56,775 bases of DNA from the NCBI GenBank assembly GCA_002337525.1, contig DDGG01000009.1, positions 42,656 to 99,430 of the forward strand, written 5' to 3'. A program made the translations under genes and the position numbers. Each line of letters starts with the position of its first letter. Position 1 is the stretch's first letter. The notes beneath the pieces are model-generated. The model did not search any database and had not been told where the DNA came from. It was given only the letters and a program-made list of their open reading frames with translations. Of the stretch, positions 25,930-33,895 are shown one piece after another. This DNA comes from Alphaproteobacteria bacterium UBA1908. GTDB taxonomy: Bacteria; Pseudomonadota; Alphaproteobacteria; Caedimonadales; UBA1908.

Positions 25930-27855
25930 CTATATCTTTTGGTGAGGGCGAGAATGAATAAGTTCTATAACACTTTCCGGGTTTGACAGGGTTGATGTGT
26001 CTCCAATTTCTGATTCCTTAAAAGCCGCTATTTTTCGCAAAATCCGTCGCATTATCTTGCCTGATCTGGTTTTGGGCAAGTTAGGAGCCCAATGAATAAT
26101 TTCAGGCTTGGCAAAAGACCCTATTTGCTGTTTCACAATGGCCCTGAGATCTTCTTCAGATACATTGTCTGAGGATTCGCCTTCTTTCAAAGTCACATAC
26201 GCGTAGACTCCCTGCCCTTTAACAGGATGTGGAAAGTCAACAACAGCGCTTTCAACCACTTTTGGATGAGAATCAAGTGCCGATTCAACTTCTGCTGTTC
26301 CAATACGGTGACCTGAAACATTCAAAACGTCATCCATCCGACCGGTAATCCATACCTCTCCATCCTCATCGCGTCGTGCCCCGTCTCCAGAGAAATACAC
26401 GCCAGGATAGGCAGAGAAATAAGCCTCAATAAAGCGTTTTGAATCACCAAAAATTCCCCGCATTTGACCAGGCCAGGATTCTTCAATCACAAGAGCTCCT
26501 GTCCCTTCTCCCTCGACACGTGTGCCATCTGGCTTGTAGAGAGCCACTTGAATACCAAAAAAGGGTTGGGTTGCACACCCTGGTTTTTGGGGCTCTCCTG
26601 TTGCGAGGGGTGTAATCAGGATTCCTCCTGTTTCTGTTTGCCACCAGGTATCCATAATTGGACAGTTCTTATTCCCTACAACATCATAATACCATTGCCA
26701 GGCTTCAACATTGATGGGTTCTCCAACTGAACCCAAAATTCTGAGACTGGAACGATTGTACTTTGTCACAAACGCATCGCCATGCTTCATAAGAGAACGA
26801 ATGGCTGTTGGGGCTGTATAGAAAAGATTGACCTGGTGTGTATCAATAATATCCCAAAAGCGACCATAATCCGGATAATTCGGAACGCCTTCATAAATAA
26901 CCGAAGTCGCCCCATTTGCAAGAGGGCCATAAACAACATAGCTATGCCCGGTAATCCAGCCTACATCCGCAGTACACCAATAAACATCGTCTTCCTGTAC
27001 ATCAAACACATACTCATGGGTCATGGAGGCATAAACAAGGTATCCTCCTGTTGTGTGCAAAACCCCTTTTGGTTTGCCGGTTGAGCCCGATGTATACAGA
27101 ATAAAAAGAGGATCCTCTGCGGCCATTTCAACCGGATCGCATATATCAGACATATTGGCGATTATTTCTTCATAATAAACATCACGCCCTTGATTCCAGG
27201 AAACTCCAATCCCCGTATTGGCCACAACAATCACTTTTTCAAGGCAGGAAGACGTCATCAGGGAAAGAGCCTTATCTGCATTTTCCTTTAAGGCTATTTT
27301 GCGGCCTCCTCGAAGACCTTCATCGGCTGTAATCAAAAAACGCGCCTCACAATCTTCAAGACGACTGGCCAGAGCTTCTGGTGAAAAGCCTCCAAAAACG
27401 ACAGAGTGAATCAGCCCCAAGCGTGCACACGCCAACATTCCAACAACGGCTTCCGGTATAAGAGGCATGTATAAAACAACACGGTCTCCTTTTTTTGCTC
27501 CCAGCGATTTCAAAGAATTTGCAAAGCGACAGACCTGGGAATGGAGCTGTTTATACGTGATATGGGTACTGTACCCTGGCTCATCACGTTCAAAAATAAA
27601 GGCTGTTTTATCTCCATGTGTTTCAAGATGGCGATCAAGGCAATTACTGGAGGCATTTAAAGTACCATCTTCAAACCATCTGATCTTAAAATTATCTTGA
27701 TCGAAAGAACAGTCTTTAACTTTTGTATAAGGCTTTATCCAATCGATACGTTTACCGTGTTCCCGCCAAAAATCTTCAGGGTTTAATAAAGAGGCACGAT
27801 ACATTTCGTTATAAAGAGAACGGTTTAAGACCTTGTGCTGACAGGAAAAAGTCAC
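25930..27855 (-). CDS. acs: Acetyl-CoA synthetase
   Basis: Acs activates acetate to acetyl-CoA through acetyl-AMP. The 641-residue length fits. Motifs are the AMP-binding loop LFILYTSGSTGKPKG, WWQTETGG, YFSGDGARRDEDGEVWITGRMDDVLNVSGHR, and the C-terminal KTRSGKIMRR with the catalytic lysine that can be acetylated. The start is GTG with an ideal AGGAGG 7 bases upstream. It stands alone. It allows growth on acetate or rescue of overflow acetate. Confidence 0.96.
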   Translation of the reverse strand: MTFSCQHKVLNRSLYNEMYRASLLNPEDFWREHGKRIDWIKPYTKVKDCSFDQDNFKIRWFEDGTLNASSNCLDRHLETHGDKTAFIFERDEPGYSTHITYKQLHSQVCRFANSLKSLGAKKGDRVVLYMPLIPEAVVGMLACARLGLIHSVVFGGFSPEALASRLEDCEARFLITADEGLRGGRKIALKENADKALSLMTSSCLEKVIVVANTGIGVSWNQGRDVYYEEIIANMSDICDPVEMAAEDPLFILYTSGSTGKPKGVLHTTGGYLVYASMTHEYVFDVQEDDVYWCTADVGWITGHSYVVYGPLANGATSVIYEGVPNYPDYGRFWDIIDTHQVNLFYTAPTAIRSLMKHGDAFVTKYNRSSLRILGSVGEPINVEAWQWYYDVVGNKNCPIMDTWWQTETGGILITPLATGEPQKPGCATQPFFGIQVALYKPDGTRVEGEGTGALVIEESWPGQMRGIFGDSKRFIEAYFSAYPGVYFSGDGARRDEDGEVWITGRMDDVLNVSGHRIGTAEVESALDSHPKVVESAVVDFPHPVKGQGVYAYVTLKEGESSDNVSEEDLRAIVKQQIGSFAKPEIIHWAPNLPKTRSGKIMRRILRKIAAFKESEIGDTSTLSNPESVIELIHSRPHQKI

Positions 27856-28026
27856 TTATTCACCTCCTTGAGTTATTTTGAAGCTAGCCTACAAGGATTC
27901 TATGCCACTCGCAAGTGTAGAAAAACAGCTTCCAAAAGGGATAACATCAGACATAAAAAACTCTTTCTTGGTCTTATGTGAAATTTTTGCTACAAATCCA
28001 CTAATTATTTAAAGGATTGTAAACAT

Positions 28027-28971
28027 ATGTGGAAAACCGGTATTTACACGCTCAAACAAATGAAGGAGGGACACTCCTCAAAAACTATTTTTGGTGCTGA
28101 AAAAAAATACTCCATTACTCTCTATCATCAAGTTCAAAACCTTCCCAACGCTACAAACCTGATGGAGAAAATTCTTTTCCAGTTTTCTGATTCGCGAGGA
28201 GCTTATAAAAGAACTTATCAAAATAGATTTGAGGATTTTGATCAGGAGGTTTTCTCTTTTTTAAAGAAACAATTTAAAAAGACAGAACCTCTTTTTGTAG
28301 AGGATTTAGCGGTTAGCAACGGTGAGACAGCCTGTGACTTTTTTGAAAAACTCAGCACGTATTTTAAACACCTCTTCTATAGAGCTTCTGACTATGATCC
28401 TTACGTTTACAGTATCCCCACAAAATATTTAACTGCCACTTTTTCATCAACGGGCGAACTTTTGGAAATTCTTTTAAAACCCTTTGTCATTAATTTAATT
28501 AAACGTGAAAGCATAAAGCTATATCCTGTTAATTATCTGATGCACCTTGTGTTCAAAAACCTATTAAAAGGGCACTTTAAGAAAATGTTTTTTGATAAAT
28601 CTGCACATAAAAAAAGAATTTCACTTTTTTCATCCAAAGCACTCTCTCTTGAAAAACAAGAAAAATCTTTCTCTCTTGACCAAAAAAACATTCTAGAGCC
28701 TTTTAGCCAAGATAGAAAAAACCATGTGATAAGAGCAATGAATGTTCTTAATCCAGAATATTTCTCAAATGAAGAGTTCAGAACTGTTCTTTGTAATATA
28801 CACCATAGCCTTGCCGAATCAGGTATTCTTATAACAGGTTCGAATCAAGATGCAGGGACCCAGGTAGATGGTGGTATATTCGAAAAAACTCCCCAAGGAT
28901 TTAGATGTCTCAAAGTAACGGGTGATGGTTCACCCATTGATGCCATTATTAATAACTATCAAAAAAGTTAG
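28027..28971 (+). CDS. Putative SAM-dependent methyltransferase
   Basis: The 314-residue protein resembles class I methyltransferases. A motif I-like segment is VEDLAVSNGETACDFFEKL near residues 93-111, followed by an acidic FYRASDYDPY near 119-128. Late motifs are VIRAMNVLNPEYF and IHHSLAESGILITGSNQD near residues 235-280. The glycine-rich loop is imperfect, so cofactor binding is inferred. The middle section (about 140-215) is basic and hydrophobic and may hold the substrate lid. The substrate is unknown. It is divergent from acs and convergent with phoU. Confidence 0.6.
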   Translation: MWKTGIYTLKQMKEGHSSKTIFGAEKKYSITLYHQVQNLPNATNLMEKILFQFSDSRGAYKRTYQNRFEDFDQEVFSFLKKQFKKTEPLFVEDLAVSNGETACDFFEKLSTYFKHLFYRASDYDPYVYSIPTKYLTATFSSTGELLEILLKPFVINLIKRESIKLYPVNYLMHLVFKNLLKGHFKKMFFDKSAHKKRISLFSSKALSLEKQEKSFSLDQKNILEPFSQDRKNHVIRAMNVLNPEYFSNEEFRTVLCNIHHSLAESGILITGSNQDAGTQVDGGIFEKTPQGFRCLKVTGDGSPIDAIINNYQKS

Positions 28972-28988
28972 ACTATTAAGCTTTTTGC

Positions 28989-29675
28989 TTATGCTTCGTC
29001 CTTTTTAAGAGTCAGCTCATCGAAAGGTTTACCAATCACAAAATAGTGGATCATCTCAGCAATATTGGTGATGTGATCTCCCATACGTTCAATATTTTTT
29101 GCTGCAAATAAAAGTTGTGTACAGGGACCAATATTGCGGGCATCTTCCATCATATATGTCAATATTTCCCTTAAATAGCTTGTATACATTTCATCAAGAT
29201 CTGCGTCTCTATGCCAAACCTTCATAGCAAGGTCCAAATTTGTTTCTGCATAGGCCTCTAAAACATCTCGTATCATGCTAATTGCGTGCTTGACCATTCT
29301 TTTAAGCGGCTTTATCGCATTAATTTGCGGCATTGTATTCAAACTCAAAGATCGCCTTGCAATATTTCGAGCATAATCAGCAATGCGTTCAATATGACTT
29401 GCTATTTTTAAAGCCGCTATCAAAAGACGTAGATCCTTTGCAACAGGTTGGCGAAGCGCAATAATACGAATGGCCAGGGCATCAATATCACGCTCAAAAG
29501 TATCTATTTCAGCATCTGCCGATATAACCTGCTCTGATAACTCTACGTCACGATCAACAAGACAATGGATTGCTTTTTCCATTTGGGAAATGGTTTTTTC
29601 TCCCATCATTTTTAAAAGCCTGTTTAAATCGGCAAGGTCTTCGTCATAGGCCGTCATAATATGTTTTTGAATCAT
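28989..29675 (-). CDS. phoU: Phosphate regulatory protein PhoU
   Basis: PhoU links the Pst transporter to phosphate signalling and limits uptake. The 228-residue all-helical protein has two PhoU repeats, with the metal-binding patterns typified by EIDTFERDIDALAIRIIALRQP and ERIADYARNIARR, and again DADLDEMY and ERMGDHITNIAE. A GAGGA precedes the ATG. It lies 11 bases after pstB at the end of the pst operon. Confidence 0.96.
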   Translation of the reverse strand: MIQKHIMTAYDEDLADLNRLLKMMGEKTISQMEKAIHCLVDRDVELSEQVISADAEIDTFERDIDALAIRIIALRQPVAKDLRLLIAALKIASHIERIADYARNIARRSLSLNTMPQINAIKPLKRMVKHAISMIRDVLEAYAETNLDLAMKVWHRDADLDEMYTSYLREILTYMMEDARNIGPCTQLLFAAKNIERMGDHITNIAEMIHYFVIGKPFDELTLKKDEA

Positions 29676-29686
29676 CGTAATTCCTC

Positions 29687-30472
29687 TTATCCAAACCGCC
29701 CCGTAATGTATTGCTGGGTTTTTTCGTGTTTGGGGTTTGTAAATAAATTCCCTGTTTCACCGGCTTCAATCAAGTGTCCCATATGAAAAAAAGCGGTCTG
29801 TTGAGAAACACGAGCTGCTTGATGCAAACTGTGAGTCACAATGACAATTGTATATCGCATCCTCAGCTCGTTAATTAATTCCTCAACTTTTGCTGTGGCT
29901 ATTGGATCCAGCGCAGAACAGGGTTCATCCATTAAAATGACCTGAGGACTGACAGCAATAGCACGCGCAATACAAAGACGCTGTTGCTGACCACCTGAAA
30001 GACTTGTCCCTGGTTGATCAAGCCGGTCCTTAACTTCGTCCAGAAGCCCTGCCCGGCGAAGGCTTTTATGCACAATTTCTTCCAAATGTGTTTTATCTTT
30101 ATAAAGCCCATGAATACGAGGACCATAGGCTACATTTTCAAAAATTGTCTTTGGAAATGGTGTTGGTTTTTGAAAAACCATACCCACTTCAGTTCTAAGC
30201 TCAACAACATCAACCGATTTATGGTAAATATCATCTTCTCCTAAAGCAACACGACCTTCAAGAGACATATCAGGAATTTGATCATTCATCCGGTTTAAAC
30301 ACCTTAAAAAGGAGCTTTTGCCGCACCCTGAAGGACCGATAAGAGCTGTGACCTTTCGCTCTGGAATACAAAGAGAAACATCAAATAAAACCTGTTTTTT
30401 ACCATAAAAAAGATTTAGGTTCTCAACAGAAAAACTTAAGGAAAGCTTTTTCTTTTTACCATTTGTGCTCAT
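29687..30472 (-). CDS. pstB: Phosphate ABC transporter ATPase PstB
   Basis: PstB powers high-affinity phosphate import. Walker A GPSGCGKS is at residues 46-53, the signature LSGGQQQRLCIARA near 155, and Walker B VILMDEPCSALDPIA follows. It is 261 residues, normal for the family. The start ATG (GAGGA upstream) lies 17 bases inside the 3' end of pstA. Confidence 0.97.
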   Translation of the reverse strand: MSTNGKKKKLSLSFSVENLNLFYGKKQVLFDVSLCIPERKVTALIGPSGCGKSSFLRCLNRMNDQIPDMSLEGRVALGEDDIYHKSVDVVELRTEVGMVFQKPTPFPKTIFENVAYGPRIHGLYKDKTHLEEIVHKSLRRAGLLDEVKDRLDQPGTSLSGGQQQRLCIARAIAVSPQVILMDEPCSALDPIATAKVEELINELRMRYTIVIVTHSLHQAARVSQQTAFFHMGHLIEAGETGNLFTNPKHEKTQQYITGRFG

Positions 30473-31658
30473 ATTTTCCTCTTAAATAAATAGCCAGCGT
30501 ATTAAGAGCTCCCAAAAAAAGCATCAAAAATAAAATGGCGGCAGACGCATTAGCCAAAAAACCAGTTTCAGGATTTCTAACCCAGGAAAATATTTGAACA
30601 GGTAACGGAGCCGCAGGATCAAGGATACTTTTCGGAGCATCCACAATAAAGGCCATCATTCCCACCATTAACAAAGGCGCCGTCTCTCCAAGAGCGCGTG
30701 CCAAAGCAATAAGGGTCCCTGTAATAATCCCGGGAATCGCAATAGGAAAGACATGATGTATTATAATTTGCATTTCAGAGGCCCCAATTCCTCTGGCTGC
30801 CTGGCGAATGCTTTTGGGAACAGCTTTTATAGCTGAACGACTTGCCACAATGATGGTTGGTAATGTCATAAGAGACAAAGTCATCCCTCCCACCAGGGAC
30901 GATGACCTTGGCAACCCAAAGAAATTAATAAAGATTGCCAGCCCCAAGATCCCGAAAACAACAGAAGGAATAGAAGCAAGATTCGTAATATTGACCTCAA
31001 TAAGACGCGTAAGGCGTGAAGGTTTTGCGAGCTCTTCAAGGTAAAGAGCCGATAAAACAGCAACAGGAAAAGACAGTAAAAGCGTTATAAAAAACAAAAA
31101 AGTTGTTGAAATGATGCCTGCAAAAATACCGGCTGTTTGCGGATCTCGCGAATCGGAACTTGTAAAGAAATCAAAACGGAATTTTTTACGAAGATGACCT
31201 TCTTTTTTTACTTTGTCCAAAAACAGCTTTTGGGAAGAAGACAGGCACTGCTTTTTCTTTAAGCACTTATCAAATGAATCATTCAGAGGAAGCCAGATTT
31301 TCACGTGTTGGGAACTGACACGAGATCCTTCAGAATTCTCTTTGGAAATCGCATAATGGTAAAAACGTTTATGCCAGGATGGGGCAAAAATTTGCGGAAG
31401 ATCTTTTTTGGAGAGCCCATAGTATTTTAGAACAGAATCCATAAGGTCTTCCGGGGCACTTGATCCCTGACGAGTTTTTGAGGAAAGAGACAGGTTTACC
31501 TGAACCTCGTACCTGGAAAACCCTTCATAGGCCCAAAATACGAGGCCTCCAATAAAGACAATGAGGAACCCTAAAGCCAAAAAAGCTGACAAACGTCCAA
31601 AAGCTCTAAAAAGGCGGTCTCGTCGATGGCGCTTTCCAAGATGACCCTTACGTATCAT
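30456..31658 (-). CDS. pstA: Phosphate ABC transporter permease PstA
   Basis: PstA is one of the two membrane subunits of the phosphate importer. At 400 residues it is longer than the E. coli protein because of a periplasmic N-terminal region of about 130 residues after the first membrane helix, a feature shared with other alphaproteobacterial PstA. The permease loop is AARGIGASEMQIIIHHVFPIAIPGI. The start overlaps the pstC stop as ATGA. Confidence 0.94.
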   Translation of the reverse strand: MIRKGHLGKRHRRDRLFRAFGRLSAFLALGFLIVFIGGLVFWAYEGFSRYEVQVNLSLSSKTRQGSSAPEDLMDSVLKYYGLSKKDLPQIFAPSWHKRFYHYAISKENSEGSRVSSQHVKIWLPLNDSFDKCLKKKQCLSSSQKLFLDKVKKEGHLRKKFRFDFFTSSDSRDPQTAGIFAGIISTTFLFFITLLLSFPVAVLSALYLEELAKPSRLTRLIEVNITNLASIPSVVFGILGLAIFINFFGLPRSSSLVGGMTLSLMTLPTIIVASRSAIKAVPKSIRQAARGIGASEMQIIIHHVFPIAIPGIITGTLIALARALGETAPLLMVGMMAFIVDAPKSILDPAAPLPVQIFSWVRNPETGFLANASAAILFLMLFLGALNTLAIYLRGKYEHKW

Positions 31659-32851
31659 AATTCATACCGTTTCGCATGCCGATTGACCAAAAAAAGAGCG
31701 ATGATATTTAAGGCTAATGTCATCAAAAACAAGACAAGAGCCAGAGCAAAAGCAGACAGCGTTTTAGGACTATCAAATTCTTGATCTCCAGTAAGAAGAC
31801 TTACAATTTGAACGGTGACTGTTGTTACAGCATTAAGGGGATTTCCCGTCAAATTGGGTTGTAAACTTGCCGCCATAAGAACAAGCATTGTTTCCCCAAT
31901 GGCCCGGGAAACAGCAAGTAAAAAAGAACCTATAATTCCTGGAAAAGCTGCTGGTAATAAAATAGTCCGAATAGCTTCAGAAGGAGTCGCCCCCATTGCC
32001 AGAGCATTTTGTTTTAACTCGCCAGGTAAAGAAGCTAAAGCATCATCGGAAAGGGACGATATAATCGGTAATATCATAAGTCCCATAACAAGTCCTGCCC
32101 CCAGGGCTGATTCACTCGAAATAGAAAGATGAAACCACTCTCCCAGAGAATGGAGAAATGGGGCAACAACCGTTAGAGCAAAAAAACCATACACAATAGT
32201 AGGAATCCCCGCCAATATTTCCAGAGCGGGTTTTAAAAAAGTACGTGTCAGAGGGTTGGCAAATTGCGAGGTGTAAATAGCAACCATTAACCCTAAAAAA
32301 CCACCAATGCAAAGAGCGATTCCTGTAATCAGGAATGTTCCGGCAAAAAGCGGAAGCGCCCCGTACTGGCCTTGACTCTTTCCATAACCATGAGAAATTT
32401 CAGGAGACCAGACAGTACCAAACAAAAAATCCTGAAGAGGAACAATTGTAAAAAAGCGAAAAGATTCAGAAATTAACAAAAGAACCACAACGGTTGTAAT
32501 GACAATTGAGAGAAGAGCCGCCACAATAAAAAGAAAATAACCCGCCTTTTCAAGGGTATGGCGCGCCTTAAAAGACGGTTTTATTGTCTTGGGAAGAAGA
32601 AAAAGAGTGATGACACCGAAACCAATAAATAAAAGAATCCCAAAGAAACTTTCAAGAGATAGTGCCATCCATTGATACAGGCAAAGAACTCCCATTAACA
32701 CACCAGCCATCATGGCCCCTGCAAAATAACCATAAAACTTTGGAAGTGCCGCAAGGCGTTCTCCTGATTTTTGCTGATATTTCTCGATACGGTGAAAACT
32801 GACTTTATAGGCACTATAGATAAAGATGGTTATGAGAAAAAAAAGAATCAT
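31655..32851 (-). CDS. pstC: Phosphate ABC transporter permease PstC
   Basis: PstC pairs with PstA. The 398-residue protein has about eight hydrophobic segments, two of them extra N-terminal ones. The ABC permease loop ALAMGATPSEAIRTILLPAAFPGII is near residue 290. Four-base overlaps with pstS upstream and pstA downstream show translational coupling through the operon. Confidence 0.94.
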   Translation of the reverse strand: MILFFLITIFIYSAYKVSFHRIEKYQQKSGERLAALPKFYGYFAGAMMAGVLMGVLCLYQWMALSLESFFGILLFIGFGVITLFLLPKTIKPSFKARHTLEKAGYFLFIVAALLSIVITTVVVLLLISESFRFFTIVPLQDFLFGTVWSPEISHGYGKSQGQYGALPLFAGTFLITGIALCIGGFLGLMVAIYTSQFANPLTRTFLKPALEILAGIPTIVYGFFALTVVAPFLHSLGEWFHLSISSESALGAGLVMGLMILPIISSLSDDALASLPGELKQNALAMGATPSEAIRTILLPAAFPGIIGSFLLAVSRAIGETMLVLMAASLQPNLTGNPLNAVTTVTVQIVSLLTGDQEFDSPKTLSAFALALVLFLMTLALNIIALFLVNRHAKRYEL

Positions 32852-33807
32852 TTCGCCAGATTTCCCATAAAAAGACTCATTTTTTTCTGACGGCGGACGT
32901 CACTATCCTCGCTTAAAGGAATGAGTCCATTCTCATTCAATAAATTCTTTGTTTGAGGGCTAACAAGGTACTTCATAAAAGAACTTAATAAAGGGTGCTT
33001 CGATAAATGTTCTCCTTTTGCATATATATAGACTTTCCGGACAAGAGGATAGGCTTTTGTTCGAATTGATGTGCGTGACGGGAAAACACCATTAATAGCC
33101 ACAGGTCTTAATATGTTTCTATTTTTTTCAAGGTAGGCATAGCTTAAAACCCCAATGGCCTCATTTGCCTTTAAAAGCTTTTGTACCAAAACAGCTTCTT
33201 GATCTGCTGCACTTTTAAATGATCTGTCCTGGCGAGCCCGTTTCCCCCCTAAAACAAGGTTTTCAAACGCTTCGCGTGTTCCGGAAGATGTTGATGGCAC
33301 CAGAATTTTTATAGGCATTTCTGGCAAGTCAGGATTAATTTCTGACCAAAATTGATAGGGTTCTGATTTTTTTAAACAGGAAAAATCTATGACAGCTTTC
33401 AAGAGATCTTTTAATGAAAGATTTAAAAGTGGAATACTCTGATTTTTTCCTGCAACAAGAACGATGCCATCGATCCCCAAAGGTAATTCAAAAATAGCAT
33501 GAACCCCTCTCTTCTTGCAGTAAGCAATTTCTTTAGGTGTCATTCGACGGGAGGCCGCCACAAGACTTGGAGAACGGGCATTAATACCTGAGCAAAAAAA
33601 TTTGATTCCACCACCAGTCCCGGTTGCTTCGATAATTGGGGCTGTGGTATTTTTTTCATAGCCATAACGCTCTGATACAGATGTCAAAAAAGGATACATA
33701 GCTGATGAGCCCACAATTCTTAATGGACTGTCTGCCACAGAATTTTTTATATCAAGACACGCAAGGAAAAGAAGAAGAATTTTGATACTTCTTGCAAGGT
33801 GAGTCAT
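32848..33807 (-). CDS. pstS: Periplasmic phosphate-binding protein PstS
   Basis: PstS delivers phosphate to PstCA. The 319-residue protein has a signal peptide ending in SVADS and phosphate-contacting segments typical of the family: LRIVGSSAMYPF, ATGTGGGIKFFCSG, SRRMTPKEI and PSTSSGTREAFE. It is the first gene of pstSCAB-phoU. A TTGACA-like element lies on the minus strand at 33864-33869, with an AT-rich stretch 17 bases on; this may be its promoter. No convincing Pho box was identified by eye. Confidence 0.93.
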   Translation of the reverse strand: MTHLARSIKILLLFLACLDIKNSVADSPLRIVGSSAMYPFLTSVSERYGYEKNTTAPIIEATGTGGGIKFFCSGINARSPSLVAASRRMTPKEIAYCKKRGVHAIFELPLGIDGIVLVAGKNQSIPLLNLSLKDLLKAVIDFSCLKKSEPYQFWSEINPDLPEMPIKILVPSTSSGTREAFENLVLGGKRARQDRSFKSAADQEAVLVQKLLKANEAIGVLSYAYLEKNRNILRPVAINGVFPSRTSIRTKAYPLVRKVYIYAKGEHLSKHPLLSSFMKYLVSPQTKNLLNENGLIPLSEDSDVRRQKKMSLFMGNLAK

Positions 33808-33895
33808 CCTTGATTACCTTCACACCTGAACCAGGAACAGGATATTGCCTTCTTATGAGTAAATGTCAATACGTTTCAATGCGCTGGAGAAAACA

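Noticed and set aside
28836..28847. GGTTCGAATCAA, like a tRNA T-arm
   Set aside because: It is inside the methyltransferase-like coding sequence, and no cloverleaf arms or acceptor stem surround it.
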